Positions 1 through 10,239 of a DNA stretch of 64,000 nt are shown here, one piece after another. Source of the stretch: Spirochaetales bacterium. Lineage in GTDB: Bacteria; Spirochaetota; Spirochaetia; SZUA-6. Position 1 is the first letter of the stretch. Each line of letters begins with the position of its first letter. The notes below the pieces were generated by a model, which saw only the letters and a list, made by a program, of their open reading frames with translations, did not search any database and had not been told where the DNA came from. The stretch covers positions 62,001 to 126,000 of the forward strand of contig JALUUM010000027.1 in assembly GCA_027021365.1 (NCBI GenBank). The letters are read 5' to 3'. The position numbers and the translations under genes were made by a program.

Positions 1-940
1 GGTTCCCCCTACAGCCACAATGATGGGTAATTCACCGAGAGAAAATGTGGTTTACCCTATAGACTTCAACAGCCAGATGGCGATTAATGCACTCTACATG
101 TCTGCCCTCGGAGACATACTCAATGACAAGGAGATAAGCTACAGGTACAAACGGGCTTTTTTCTCTGTGAAAACAAGAATAAATTCCATGATGTGGAACA
201 GGGATGACAGGTTTTACTATGACCTCGACGAAAATGGTGAACAGGTAAAGATAAAAACCATAGCTTCTTTCTGGACACTACTTGCTGAAATACCCAATGA
301 GGATAGGGCAGAGGGAATGATCGCCCATCTGGAAAATCATGAAGAATTTGCAGTGGACAATCCTTTTCCCACACTGGCGGCAGATGAAGAGTTATATGAC
401 CGGATGGGTAACGGATACAGAGGCTCGGTATTCTCTCCCTTCAACTATATGGTCCTGAAGGGCTTGGAGAAGTACGGAAAGTACGAACTGGCCAGAGAAT
501 TTGCCATCAGGCATCTCTATGCGGTTCTCGATGGCCTCCATCCCGAGCAGGGCAAGGGAACACTCTGGGAGGCTTATGCTCCACAGCATGAGGGTCCTGC
601 AAGGTGGGAGGGAAGGAAGGACTTTCCAAGACCCCTCTTTCTTACATATACGGCTCTTTCGACCATAACAATGATGATAGAGAATATCCTTGGTTTCTAC
701 ATTTCTCTCCCAAGGAAGACCGTCGATTGGACAATCCCCACACTGGAGATAATGGGGATAGAGGATCTTGCCCTCAAGCGAAATCTGATAACGATACTGA
801 GTAACAGAAGCGGGCGTGGTTGGGAGATAAGGCTTAAATCGGAGAAGTTGTACTACCTTACCGTGGATATAATAGATACCAAGAAAAAGACCCTCCCTAT
901 TCCTTCGGGAAAATGTTCCATACTGATAGACAAGCTGTAG
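1..940 (+). CDS. trehalase/GH63-like (MGH1-type) glycoside hydrolase, C-terminal part, 5' truncated by window edge
   Basis: ORF 20..940; motifs such as MMWNRDDRFYYDLDENG, GYRGSVFSPFNYMVLKGL and GTLWEAYAPQHEGPA fit an (alpha/alpha)6-barrel glycosidase; likely begins upstream of the window. Confidence 0.6.
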   Translation, partial: VPPTATMMGNSPRENVVYPIDFNSQMAINALYMSALGDILNDKEISYRYKRAFFSVKTRINSMMWNRDDRFYYDLDENGEQVKIKTIASFWTLLAEIPNEDRAEGMIAHLENHEEFAVDNPFPTLAADEELYDRMGNGYRGSVFSPFNYMVLKGLEKYGKYELAREFAIRHLYAVLDGLHPEQGKGTLWEAYAPQHEGPARWEGRKDFPRPLFLTYTALSTITMMIENILGFYISLPRKTVDWTIPTLEIMGIEDLALKRNLITILSNRSGRGWEIRLKSEKLYYLTVDIIDTKKKTLPIPSGKCSILIDKL

Positions 941-967
941 GGTAAGACGGTAGCGGGTATTTTGCCT

Positions 968-1555
968 TTATATCTTGTTTCTGTTTTTCAGTGCCCTTGC
1001 CAGGGTAAGTGAATCGGTATACTCCAGATCACCCCCTACTGGAATGCCGAGTGCAAGCCGTGTAACCGCAACATTTGCCTTTTTAAGAAGTTCTGCTATG
1101 TACTGGGCCGTTGTCTCACCCTCGATCGTGGGATTCGTGGCAATAATAACCTCTTCTATCGGTTCCCTCTTAACTCGCTCGAGTAGTTCCCTTATCCTGA
1201 GGTTGCCGGGACCTATACCGTCTATAGGTGATATTGCACCCATCAGTACATGATACTTTCCGTGGTAAACATGCGTTGCCTCTATGGTCCCGATGTCCTT
1301 CGGGCTCTCTACTATGCATATCCTGTTCTTTTCCCTGGAAGGATCCGTACAGATATCACAGGGGTCTTGCTCTGTATAGTTTCCGCAGATACTGCAGCTC
1401 TTGATATTTCTCTTCATCTCGAGAATACTGTTTGCAAGAGTTTCAACGTATGAATGATCCGCCTGAAGCAGATAGTAAGCGATTCTCGATGCACTCTTTT
1501 TCCCTATGCCCGGGAGTTTCGAGAGGTTTGTTATCAGTAAGTCAAGTATATTCAT
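968..1555 (-). CDS. recR: recombination protein RecR
   Basis: 195 aa; LSKLPGIGKKSASRIAYYLL, four-Cys zinc motif (CSICGNYTEQDPCDIC), TOPRIM VVESPKDIGTIE. Confidence 0.95.
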   Translation of the reverse strand: MNILDLLITNLSKLPGIGKKSASRIAYYLLQADHSYVETLANSILEMKRNIKSCSICGNYTEQDPCDICTDPSREKNRICIVESPKDIGTIEATHVYHGKYHVLMGAISPIDGIGPGNLRIRELLERVKREPIEEVIIATNPTIEGETTAQYIAELLKKANVAVTRLALGIPVGGDLEYTDSLTLARALKNRNKI

Positions 1556-1587
1556 GGTTCTGTTTTCATGGTTTTTCCGGTGTTGCC

Positions 1588-1902
1588 TTAACCTAAGAAC
1601 CCGGGAGGCAAATTTAGGCCTCCGGTCAGCTCGGACAGCTCTTCCTGCAATTTTTCTTTTATTTTGATTGAGGCATCGGTAAATGCAGCAAGGACCAGAT
1701 CCTCCAGCATGCCCACGTCGTTGGGGTCAACCACTTCGGGGGAAATATTGACCTTTGTTACTGTCATTTGCCCGTTCATTTCTACGGTTACCATGCCTCC
1801 CCCTGAAGAACCGGTTACACTTATATTTTTCAGTTTTTCCTGTATCTCTCCCATTTTCCCCTGGAGGGACTGAAACTGTTTTAAAAGATCAAATGGATTC
1901 AT
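1588..1902 (-). CDS. YbaB/EbfC family nucleoid-associated protein
   Basis: 104 aa; small, GGGMVTVEMNGQMTVTKVNISPEVV; located between dnaX and recR. Confidence 0.92.
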   Translation of the reverse strand: MNPFDLLKQFQSLQGKMGEIQEKLKNISVTGSSGGGMVTVEMNGQMTVTKVNISPEVVDPNDVGMLEDLVLAAFTDASIKIKEKLQEELSELTGGLNLPPGFLG

Positions 1903-1911
1903 AATTCCCTG

Positions 1912-3483
1912 TTACTCTCCTTTCACTATTTCCCCTCTAAAGATTCTCTTTACCGTTTCTATTCTCTTGTCCAGTATGGTTTTGTCGACTTCACTCCTGG
2001 TACTGTCAAAAACTATCTCTACTCTGATCTCCCTTCCAAGCAACCGGTTTAAAACCTTTCCGATTAAATCTCTCTCTTTTTTCACCATCTCAGCGGGAAA
2101 TCGGTCTTTTGTTGCATATACTATTTGCAAAGTATCACCGAAGAGCTTTCCCGATATGGCCTTTTCCAGTGCGGATGATACCGTGGGTTTTTCCTTCTTG
2201 ATTGTCAGAGCGATCCTGTCGAGAATATCGGCATTTTCTTCTTCTAAATCTTCCTCCTTACCCTCGGCTCTCCCCTTGGAGGTATCGGAAGCAGTCAATA
2301 TTTGACTCCGATTGAGTTGGCTTGCTTCTACAGAAGCTATCTTTGATATTTTCACTTTCATTTCTTCGATTTTCTCAAGGAGTTCACCGGGAGTTATCAA
2401 TCCTTCTATCTGGATGATTTGTGACATGAGTAATTCCAATTCCATCCTCTGGTTCAAGGAAAACCTCAGGTTTCTGTACAATTTGAAGAGTTCCTCCAGT
2501 ATCTTTTCAAGTTGTGAAGAGGAGTAACTGTTTCTTATCTCAGGAGGGAAACTTTCTGCTGTGAAACCGAGAACGGATTCCCGCTCTATTCCGCTCTTCA
2601 ACAGGAGAAGGCTTCTGAAGTATTCTGAAAGGTCGATCACAAATTGTTCCACCGAAATACCACTGGAAAGTAGCTTGTCGAGGTAGTCGAACAGAGACTT
2701 TCTGTCTTTGTGGATGGCATAACCAAGGAGGGTGTTTATTTCATCGGCTCCGACCGTGCCGAGTGTATCCTTGATGTTTTTCATGGTAAGGTTACCGCCG
2801 GAGAAAGATACAACCTGGTCAAAAATTGTATAGGCATCCCGCAGGGAACCTGATGCTTCTTTCGCTATCCAGAAGAGAGCATCACCTTCATGTTTTATCC
2901 CTGTTTCTTCGACGAGTTCTTCCAGCTTGCCTTTAATTAAATCTATGGATATCTGTTTGAAATGGTACTGCTGACATCGAGATCTTATTGTCGGTGGAAC
3001 CTTGTGGATTTCAGTCGTGGCGAAGATGAAGACTATATAGGGAGGTGGCTCCTCGATCGTCTTCAGAAGGGCATTGAAAGCGCTGTTGGAGAGCATATGA
3101 ACTTCATCGATAATGTATATCTTGTACCTGGAGCTGTTCGGGGGAAATAGAACCTCGTCCTTGATCTCCCTGATATCATTTACACCGGTGTTGGAAGCCC
3201 CATCTATCTCTATCACATCGAGAGAGATACCTCTGGTGATTTCGGTGCAGGAACTGCACTTCCCGCATGGTATGGTAGTGGGGCCCTTTTCACAGTTCAA
3301 GGATTTTGCCAGTATCCTCGCTGCCGATGTCTTTCCCACACCCCTCGGGCCTGCAAAGAGATAGGCATGGGCAATCTTACCCTGTTCGATCGAATTTTTT
3401 AATGTCGATACTACAAAATCCTGACCGACCAGTTCATCGAAAGTTTGAGGTCTCTTTCTTGTCGCTGTAACTTCATACGTCAT
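1912..3483 (-). CDS. dnaX: DNA polymerase III subunit gamma/tau
   Basis: 523 aa; RPQTFDELVGQDFVVSTLKNSI, Walker A GPRGVGKTSAARILAK, zinc motif CGKCSSC, SRC motif. Confidence 0.97.
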   Translation of the reverse strand: MTYEVTATRKRPQTFDELVGQDFVVSTLKNSIEQGKIAHAYLFAGPRGVGKTSAARILAKSLNCEKGPTTIPCGKCSSCTEITRGISLDVIEIDGASNTGVNDIREIKDEVLFPPNSSRYKIYIIDEVHMLSNSAFNALLKTIEEPPPYIVFIFATTEIHKVPPTIRSRCQQYHFKQISIDLIKGKLEELVEETGIKHEGDALFWIAKEASGSLRDAYTIFDQVVSFSGGNLTMKNIKDTLGTVGADEINTLLGYAIHKDRKSLFDYLDKLLSSGISVEQFVIDLSEYFRSLLLLKSGIERESVLGFTAESFPPEIRNSYSSSQLEKILEELFKLYRNLRFSLNQRMELELLMSQIIQIEGLITPGELLEKIEEMKVKISKIASVEASQLNRSQILTASDTSKGRAEGKEEDLEEENADILDRIALTIKKEKPTVSSALEKAISGKLFGDTLQIVYATKDRFPAEMVKKERDLIGKVLNRLLGREIRVEIVFDSTRSEVDKTILDKRIETVKRIFRGEIVKGE

Positions 3484-3497
3484 GATTTAAAATCCCT

Positions 3498-3603
3498 CTA
3501 GCGGGGCTAAGCGTTTTACGTCTCACCGACATTTCACTTACCGTTGCTACCTCCCGGTCCTGGCGGGGTTGGGTGAATGCCGATAGCGTAATGCCCAGCC
3601 CCA
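3498..3603 (-). ncRNA. ffs: bacterial signal recognition particle RNA (small, 4.5S type)
   Basis: Minus strand reads GGGGCTGGGC...CCCCGCCAGGACCGGGAGGTAGCAACGGTAA...GCTTAGCCCC; GCCAGGACCGGGAGGTAGCAACGG is the conserved SRP tip; outer 10 bp (GGGGCTGGGC/GCTTAGCCCC) pair fully with two G-U. Confidence 0.88.
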
Positions 3604-3620
3604 TAGCTAAAGGGAAGAGC

Positions 3621-3707
3621 GGAGAGAGCGGGATTCGAACCCGCGGTACCCTGTTGGAGTACACACGCTTTCCAAGCGTGCACCTTCGGCCTCTCGGTCA
3701 TCTCTCC
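3621..3707 (-). tRNA. tRNA-Ser(GGA)
   Basis: Acceptor GGAGAGA/TCTCTCC, long variable arm, anticodon loop around GGA, T-loop GGTTCGAATCC. Confidence 0.93.
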
Positions 3708-3755
3708 ATGGCCAAAAACTCTTCTTTGCCCTCTTTTACAGATATATGTCAAGAC

Positions 3756-3843
3756 GGAGAGAGTGGGATTCGAACCCACGGAGCCTGAAGACAGGCTCAA
3801 CGGATTTCGAGTCCGCCCGATTCAACCGCTCTCGCATCTCTCC
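3756..3843 (-). tRNA. tRNA-Ser(CGA)
   Basis: Acceptor GGAGAGA/TCTCTCC, long variable arm, CGGACTCGAAATCCG anticodon arm. Confidence 0.93.
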
Positions 3844-3856
3844 TCTAAGCAATAGC

Positions 3857-3930
3857 GTGCCCAAGAGGATTCGAACCTCCGACCTTTAGATCCGCAATCT
3901 AATGCTCTATCCAGCTGAGCTATGGGCACA
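3857..3930 (-). tRNA. tRNA-Arg(GCG)
   Basis: GTGCCCA/TGGGCAC acceptor; anticodon arm TTAGA-TTGCGGA-TCTAA gives anticodon GCG. Confidence 0.88.
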
Positions 3931-3935
3931 CAGTA

Positions 3936-4023
<88 letters not shown>

Positions 4024-4048
4024 TCTGTATATCTGTATATCGCGATAC

Positions 4049-4132
4049 GGAGAGGGAGGGATTCGAACCCCCGGAACCTTTCGGTTCAACGGTTTTCAAG
4101 ACCGCCTCCTTAAACCGCTCGGACACCTCTCC
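4049..4132 (-). tRNA. tRNA-Ser(TGA)
   Basis: Long variable arm; anticodon arm GCGGT-CTTGAAA-ACCGT. Confidence 0.92.
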
Positions 4133-4219
4133 GTTTGCCTTGTAACCATTTAAAAGAACTTCTTCTGTGACTTCCTTTGTCTGAAGTATTCAATTTCGTC
4201 TATTACTGAGGCGTAATAA

Positions 4220-4248
4220 ACTATAATAACGTATAATCTATTTGTCAA
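4220..4248 (-). promoter_or_regulatory. sigma70-type promoter for the tRNA/ffs cluster
   Basis: Minus strand TTGACA-N17(AATAGATTATACGTTAT)-TATAGT, about 90 nt upstream of the first tRNA. Confidence 0.75.
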
Positions 4249-4401
4249 CAAATCTGTTTCATAAGAGTGCACAGATAAGAGGTTGAGGGCTCCAAGGTAT
4301 TTAGTTGTGTGGCAGACGGCCAAAGGATTCCTGCAAGCTTGACAAAAAGAAATCTATAAAACAAACTTGACTGATCATATATCTAGATTAGGAAGGAAAT
4401 A

Positions 4402-5508
4402 ATGGGTGAACTTGAAATTTTCGAAAAGAAACCGCTGGGTGGTATCAGTCTTAAGGAATTGATAAATCAACTTGCTGAAAACGGGGAAGCTGAGGCGGAG
4501 AAATTTCTTGCCGGTCAGGTAGATAACATAAAACCGCGGGGAATCAAACTACCCGAAGATCATGTCGTTCTAATGCTTGGTGGCTCCAATGGGATACTAA
4601 GGGCAGTTGCTATTCAGCTTCTCTTCGGAGAGGGAATTCCCGTGTATGGAGTGCACTACGACAGGCCGAGGATGCAGATAGGCCATTACCATGTACAGGC
4701 AATGAAACGAAAGGCAGAAGAGGTTGGCATTGATACCAGGTGGTGGAATAGGGATGCCACCAATCCCGAGGTAATCAAGGAGGTCATCGAAATTATAAGA
4801 AAGAGGTACAGTGTTGTGCACCTGATTAATGGCATTGCCGCAGGGGCGACAAAACGCTACGAGAAGTACGGTGAGATTTTCATAAAGGACCTCGATGTTA
4901 GATTTCATCCGATTCTGCAGGTCCCTGACTTCAGCAAGATTGAAAATATAAGAAGACTAGGGCTGGTTAAAGTGGAAACTGCCACTGATAAGGATATAGA
5001 GAGAACCAATAAATTCATGGGGACCTCCACTATGCTGTGGGCCGAACCGCTGGCAGAAGCAGGTCTCCTCAAGCCAGGGGAAAGTATTGTTGCTTTTACC
5101 GATTATGATTTCGAGAAGGATGATCCGGTGTACGGTATGGGGCCCCTTGCAGGTGCAAAGATACTTCAGAGAAAGAGCATGGCGGAAATCAGGGATAAGT
5201 ATAAGGTTGATACGGTAAGGCTCTGCTACCCTGCAATGGATACAACTGCTCTGGGAGCAATCCCAGGGGGGGTACTCATGTTCGCTCTCTCGGCAGTCAT
5301 CCTTAAAGAAAACAACTCATTCAAAAATCTGAAAGAGCTCGCATCGGAGACTGTCACGATGTTTGATGGCAATTTCGAGAATGGTGAATTGAGGATGGAT
5401 AAGGAGTTCCAGAGATACCTTCCCGAATTTCATGAGAGATCTGAATTATTGAAACCCGATGAAATTCACGATGTATTCCTTCCCTTGACCGAGCTGGATC
5501 TCCCGTGA
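4402..5508 (+). CDS. putative NAD(P)-binding reductase, possibly FabV/trans-2-enoyl-CoA reductase-like
   Basis: 368 aa; Rossmann-like VVLMLGGSNGILRAVAIQLLFGEGIPVYGVHYDRP, GIAAGATKRYEKYG; SD AGGAAGGAAATAATG. Confidence 0.45.
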   Translation: MGELEIFEKKPLGGISLKELINQLAENGEAEAEKFLAGQVDNIKPRGIKLPEDHVVLMLGGSNGILRAVAIQLLFGEGIPVYGVHYDRPRMQIGHYHVQAMKRKAEEVGIDTRWWNRDATNPEVIKEVIEIIRKRYSVVHLINGIAAGATKRYEKYGEIFIKDLDVRFHPILQVPDFSKIENIRRLGLVKVETATDKDIERTNKFMGTSTMLWAEPLAEAGLLKPGESIVAFTDYDFEKDDPVYGMGPLAGAKILQRKSMAEIRDKYKVDTVRLCYPAMDTTALGAIPGGVLMFALSAVILKENNSFKNLKELASETVTMFDGNFENGELRMDKEFQRYLPEFHERSELLKPDEIHDVFLPLTELDLP

Positions 5509-5565
5509 TTCACCCTGCCATGAAACCCTATGGGATAGAACAGATAGGGTAGAGGAGGTTTCACA

Positions 5566-7593
5566 GTGAATCTCAGAGTTATATCCATGGCTCTCCTGCT
5601 TGGTATTTTGGAGCTTTCATCTATGAGAGCAGAAGGAGAATCCGAAATGAATATTGCCCCTTCAAAAATAGAAAGAGTAGTACTCTTTAACAGCGGTGTT
5701 GGGTATTTCGAGAGAAGTGGGAGTATAGAGGACGGTCAATTTTTAAAGCTCTACTTTAAAAGCGGGGATATCAATGATGTCTTAAAGAGTCTCGTCTTCC
5801 TCGAGGTGAAGGGTGGGCAGATAGAGAGAGTGGACTACCCTTCAAAATTGCCCCTGAAAGAGGTAATGGAGGGTTTGAAGGTTGATCTTACGGGAAACAG
5901 AAGTCTGTTTTCTCTGCTCGGCAGTCTCGGGGGCGAAGAAATAGAAATAGAGGCGGAGAAAGAATACAGGGGAAAAATAGTCGGTACAGAGAGGAGAAAG
6001 AGGGAGGGGGACAAGATTGCCTACCTGAATATACTGACAGGAGAGGGGCTTATCAGCAGGCCACTCGAGTCTATCAAGAGGATACGCTTCTTGAATCCTG
6101 AGGTAGAATCCCAATTCGAGCTGGCCTTGGAATTGATGGCAGAGGAACACAACGGGGAGAGAAAAGAGCTCGATTTCTATTTCAAGGGCAGGGGAAATGG
6201 AACCTACAGATTGGCCTATATGTTCGGAGTTCCCGTGTGGAAGATGAGCTACAGGCTCGTGTTGAATGATAAGGAAGAATCAATCATTCAGGGCTGGGCA
6301 ATTGTGGAGAACACCACCGAGGATGACTGGAAGGATGTTTCTCTTTCTCTCGTTTCGGGAAACCCCGTTTCCTTTACAATGGATCTCTATACTCCTCGAT
6401 TCGTCACAAGGCCGGAAGTGGAAATTCCTCTTCCCGGTGCAGTCAAACCTCAGCAGTACTCCGGTGCCATGGAAGAAGCCGAGGTTTCACCGGAACCGGT
6501 GGTAGGGGCCATATCAAAGAGTGCAGCGCCTATGGAGAAAAAGATGCTCTTGAGGAGTAAAGCTATTCAAGAGAGTAAAATGGACATCACGGGTGGAGTC
6601 GGTGTGGAAACGAAGGGTGAGGTTAAGGGAAATTTTTTCTCCTACACGTTGAAAGAACCGATAACCATCCCCGTTCATCGTTCTGCAATGGTACCGGTGA
6701 TTCAGGGAAGAATAGGAGGAAAGAGACTAGTTGTTTATAACAGGAATGTACTTGAGAGCTATCCCCTTAATGGTTTCGAGATTGAAAACTCTACCGGGCT
6801 GTACCTTTCTGCAGGTCCAATAACGATTTTCGAAGATGGAACATACGGAGGTGATGCCAGGATAGACACCCTGGCACCTGGAGAAAAAAGATTGATAACA
6901 TTCTCGGTAGATCATGATACGGAGATAGAAACGACCGCAAAGAGCTATCCACAGGCAATCGTATCCGTAAAGATTGTCCGAGGAATAATGGAGAGTACGC
7001 TGAAATTCCGAAGGTCCGTTCTTTACAGGATAATCAACAGGGGGAAGAAAGCCAAAAACCTGTTGATTGAAAAGGAGATCAATCCGGACTGGAAACTGGT
7101 AGAACCAGCCAAGCCCTATGAAAGGGCATCCGGGGAATACAGGTTTCTCCTTACTGTTGGAAATGCGGATTCTACCGACCACGTGAAATCCTTCGAGGTG
7201 ATAGAAGAGAGGATAGCATCGAGGGAGATAGCCCTTATGAATACCAGTACATCGGATATCGATTTTCTCCTCAAGTCGGGTGAAATAGGCAGAGAAGTGA
7301 AGGAAGCACTGGAGAAATTCGGCAGATTGAAATCGGAGTTATCCGCTCTGGAGAAGGAATACAAGAAACTTGAAACCCGGTATGCCAGTCTTACCAAAGA
7401 CCAGAGCAGAATCAGGAACAATATGAGGGCACTGGATAAGAACTCGAGCCTTTACAAGAGGTATGTCACGATTTTGAGCAAGCAGGAAGATGAAATAGAG
7501 AAGATTCTGGATGGCAAAGAGAAACTATTGGAATCGATAAAGGAAAAGAGAAAGGAAATCGAGGACTACCTCGCCTCTCTGAACATTCAGTGA
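5566..7593 (+). CDS. secreted DUF4139-domain protein with C-terminal coiled coil
   Basis: 675 aa; signal peptide, VERVVLFNSGVGYFERSGSI start, VYNRN...ENSTGLYLSAGPITIFEDGTYGGDARIDTLAPGEKRLITFSVD typical of DUF4139; GTG start with SD GAGGAGG. Confidence 0.75.
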   Translation: MNLRVISMALLLGILELSSMRAEGESEMNIAPSKIERVVLFNSGVGYFERSGSIEDGQFLKLYFKSGDINDVLKSLVFLEVKGGQIERVDYPSKLPLKEVMEGLKVDLTGNRSLFSLLGSLGGEEIEIEAEKEYRGKIVGTERRKREGDKIAYLNILTGEGLISRPLESIKRIRFLNPEVESQFELALELMAEEHNGERKELDFYFKGRGNGTYRLAYMFGVPVWKMSYRLVLNDKEESIIQGWAIVENTTEDDWKDVSLSLVSGNPVSFTMDLYTPRFVTRPEVEIPLPGAVKPQQYSGAMEEAEVSPEPVVGAISKSAAPMEKKMLLRSKAIQESKMDITGGVGVETKGEVKGNFFSYTLKEPITIPVHRSAMVPVIQGRIGGKRLVVYNRNVLESYPLNGFEIENSTGLYLSAGPITIFEDGTYGGDARIDTLAPGEKRLITFSVDHDTEIETTAKSYPQAIVSVKIVRGIMESTLKFRRSVLYRIINRGKKAKNLLIEKEINPDWKLVEPAKPYERASGEYRFLLTVGNADSTDHVKSFEVIEERIASREIALMNTSTSDIDFLLKSGEIGREVKEALEKFGRLKSELSALEKEYKKLETRYASLTKDQSRIRNNMRALDKNSSLYKRYVTILSKQEDEIEKILDGKEKLLESIKEKRKEIEDYLASLNIQ

Positions 7594-8768
7594 GGCCTGT
7601 AAAACCTCTTCCCTATATCTATGATTGATTGCGATATGTATTGTACATCTTTTTCTGAAAGATCAGGATATATGGGAATGCTGATCGATCTCATGTATCT
7701 TCTGTAACTCGCGGGGAAATCCTCCGGTTTGAAAGAGTATCTCTTCCTGTAATAGGTCATCATGTGGAGGGGAATGAAATGAACCGAAACGCCAATCCCC
7801 CTTTTGAGCAGCTCATCTACGAACCTTTCCCTTGAAATTGATATCCTTTCAAGATTCAAAAGGATAACGAAGAGGTGCCATGCACTCTCATTGCTGTACC
7901 TGGGAAGTGTGAGGAAATCATATGGAGACAGTCTTTTTATATAGCTTCTGGCAATTTCCCTCCGTCTTTCAAGGAATCTTTTGGCCTTTTCAAGTTGAAC
8001 AAGACCAATGGCTGCGGCAATATCCGTGAGGTTATACTTGTAACCGGGAGCAACGACATCGTACATCCACGAGGCCCGCCTATTCGTGTATCTCCGGAAA
8101 ACATCTCTGTCTATTCCGTGAAGCCTCATCCTGAGGATTCTCCCGTAGATGTTATCATCGTCGGTAACTACCATTCCACCTTCGCCGGTTGTAATGGGTT
8201 TGGTAACATAGAAAGAGAATACACCTGCCTCTCCTATGGTGCCTGCAAATCTGTCTTCCTTTCCCGTTCTTACGGGAAAGGCATGTGCGGAATCTTCTAT
8301 GACAGCGATACTATGTGCCCTTGCAATATCCATTATTCTGTCCATTTTGCATGGGTTGCCTGCAAAATGAACCGGTATTATTGCCTTTATTCTCCTGTTT
8401 TTCCTCGTTGTTTTATCCAGGATATCGACATCGATGTTTCCCGTCGACTCTTCTATGTCTACGAAGAGAGGTTCCGCATCGAGGTACCTTACGACTTCTG
8501 CCGTAGCTGCAAATGTGAATGGGCTTGTAATCACCTTGTCGCCTCTTCTTATACCAACAGCTTCGAGGGAAAGATGAAGTCCTGCAGTGGCAGAGTTCAC
8601 TGCAATTGCATGCTTGCTTCCTACATACTCTCTGAATTGTCTTTCAAACTCGAGTGCTATATTCCCCGTGGTAAGCCAGTTTGATCTCAAAACCGATATT
8701 ACGGCGTTCTCCTCCTCCTTTCCGAGAGAGGGTTTTGCAAAGGGTATGAAATCAGTATTCCGGTTCAT
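7587..8768 (-). CDS. DegT/DnrJ/EryC1/StrS family sugar aminotransferase
   Basis: 393 aa; KPSLGKEEENAVISVLRSNWLTTG, GSKHAIAVNSATAGLHL, EDSAHAFP, FSFYVTKPITTGEGGMVVT (PLP Lys). Confidence 0.92.
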   Translation of the reverse strand: MNRNTDFIPFAKPSLGKEEENAVISVLRSNWLTTGNIALEFERQFREYVGSKHAIAVNSATAGLHLSLEAVGIRRGDKVITSPFTFAATAEVVRYLDAEPLFVDIEESTGNIDVDILDKTTRKNRRIKAIIPVHFAGNPCKMDRIMDIARAHSIAVIEDSAHAFPVRTGKEDRFAGTIGEAGVFSFYVTKPITTGEGGMVVTDDDNIYGRILRMRLHGIDRDVFRRYTNRRASWMYDVVAPGYKYNLTDIAAAIGLVQLEKAKRFLERRREIARSYIKRLSPYDFLTLPRYSNESAWHLFVILLNLERISISRERFVDELLKRGIGVSVHFIPLHMMTYYRKRYSFKPEDFPASYRRYMRSISIPIYPDLSEKDVQYISQSIIDIGKRFYRPH

Positions 8769-10239
8769 TTCCGTTAAGACCTATGGTGGGAATCGCATCA
8801 TGAAGAATCGTTCTCAAGAGCTTCCTGTTTCTGAAAGCCCTCGGATTGTCCCGATCCAGAAAGCATATTGGCCTTAATTTCTCTATAAGACCATTGAGGT
8901 TTCCGTTTATCATGCTGTTTCGCTTTAGCATCATTATCTTCTTGCTTTCTGTTGCATAGGGGATTTCACCTTCAGCCCAGAGGCTTTCCGTTAGTTTTTC
9001 ACCCGGCCTAAGGCCCGTATAAACGAATTTGATGTCCCTTTCCGGTTCGAAACCATAGAACTTGACAATTTGCTCGGCAAGCTCCTTTATAGAAACCGGC
9101 TCACCCATGTCCAGTATGTAGAGTTCTCCTCCCTTGCCCGTTCCTCCGGCTTTAAGGACGAGGGAAGCAGCTTCCGGTATTGTCATGAAAAATCGTGTTG
9201 CTTCAGGATGAGTTATGGTAAGCGGTCCTCCCTTCCTTATCTGTTTCTGAAACAGGGGGAGAATACTCCCCGTGGAACCGAGAACATTGCCGAACCTCAC
9301 CACGAGGTAGTTGTAACCGTTATGGCCTTCGTGTAGTACGATCTCTTCCGCTATGAGCTTTGAAGCACCGTATACATTTGTAGGATTTACCGCCTTGTCC
9401 GTTGAAATGAGGACGAATCTCTTTACTCCCGAACTCTTCGAGGCTTCAACAATATTCTTTGTTCCAAAGACATTGTTCTTTATTGCCTCCACGGGATTTG
9501 CTTCGAGAAGGGGAACGTGTTTGTGAGCTGCAGTGTGAAATACGACATCGGCTTTCAATCTCTCCAGTATGAAGAACATATAGTCCCTGTCCTGAAGTTC
9601 TCCTATGATTGGAACGATAGATGCCCTTTCACCTACACCTTCTTCCTGGAGTAGTTTGAGCTCTCTCTCTATTTCGTATATGCTGTTCTCCCCGTGGCCG
9701 AAGAGGTATAGCCTTTCGGCTCCTCCGGAGAGCAATTGTCTTGAAAGTTCACTTCCTATACTTCCCCCGGCACCCGTAACGAGTACCCTCTTGCCCCTCA
9801 GGTACTGAAGGCTCTTTCTTAAATCCACCTTTACGGGCCTCCTTGCGAGAAGGTCTTCCGGGTTGATTTCCCTGGTCTGTATGAGGTGTGCTTCGCCATG
9901 CAGTATCTGGGAGACTCTCGGAACGATTCTTATCTTCGAGAATTCAGCTTTTTTGAGTATGGAGTATATCCGCTTTATCTCTTCTTCCGTCGCACTGGGT
10001 ATGGCTATTATCGCCTCGTCTGCAGGTGTGGTCTTTATTATCTCTACCACTGCCTCGAGCGGACCGAGGACAGGTATTCCCATTACCTTTTTCCCGATCT
10101 TCTCAGGATCATCATCGAGAAAGGCAACGACCCTGCCGAAAATGTTTTTCCGTTTTATCTCTGAGGCTATTGTACGGCCGGTGAAACCGGCACCTACTAT
10201 ATATATCCTGTTTCTGGAAGTCTCATCCATCATTATCAA
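8752..10239 (-). CDS. CapD-like nucleotide-sugar epimerase/4,6-dehydratase lacking N-terminal TM helices
   Basis: 495 aa; CoA-binding-like N domain (FDDDPEKIGKKVMGIPVLG type), GAGGSIGSELSRQLL, STDKAVNPTNVYGASKLIAE. Confidence 0.9.
   Translation of the reverse strand: MIMMDETSRNRIYIVGAGFTGRTIASEIKRKNIFGRVVAFLDDDPEKIGKKVMGIPVLGPLEAVVEIIKTTPADEAIIAIPSATEEEIKRIYSILKKAEFSKIRIVPRVSQILHGEAHLIQTREINPEDLLARRPVKVDLRKSLQYLRGKRVLVTGAGGSIGSELSRQLLSGGAERLYLFGHGENSIYEIERELKLLQEEGVGERASIVPIIGELQDRDYMFFILERLKADVVFHTAAHKHVPLLEANPVEAIKNNVFGTKNIVEASKSSGVKRFVLISTDKAVNPTNVYGASKLIAEEIVLHEGHNGYNYLVVRFGNVLGSTGSILPLFQKQIRKGGPLTITHPEATRFFMTIPEAASLVLKAGGTGKGGELYILDMGEPVSIKELAEQIVKFYGFEPERDIKFVYTGLRPGEKLTESLWAEGEIPYATESKKIMMLKRNSMINGNLNGLIEKLRPICFLDRDNPRAFRNRKLLRTILHDAIPTIGLNGNEPEY

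Noticed and set aside
7875-8684. 269-aa plus ORF antisense to the DegT aminotransferase
   Set aside because: Shadow ORF; Cys-rich random-looking composition while the minus frame is a clear aminotransferase.
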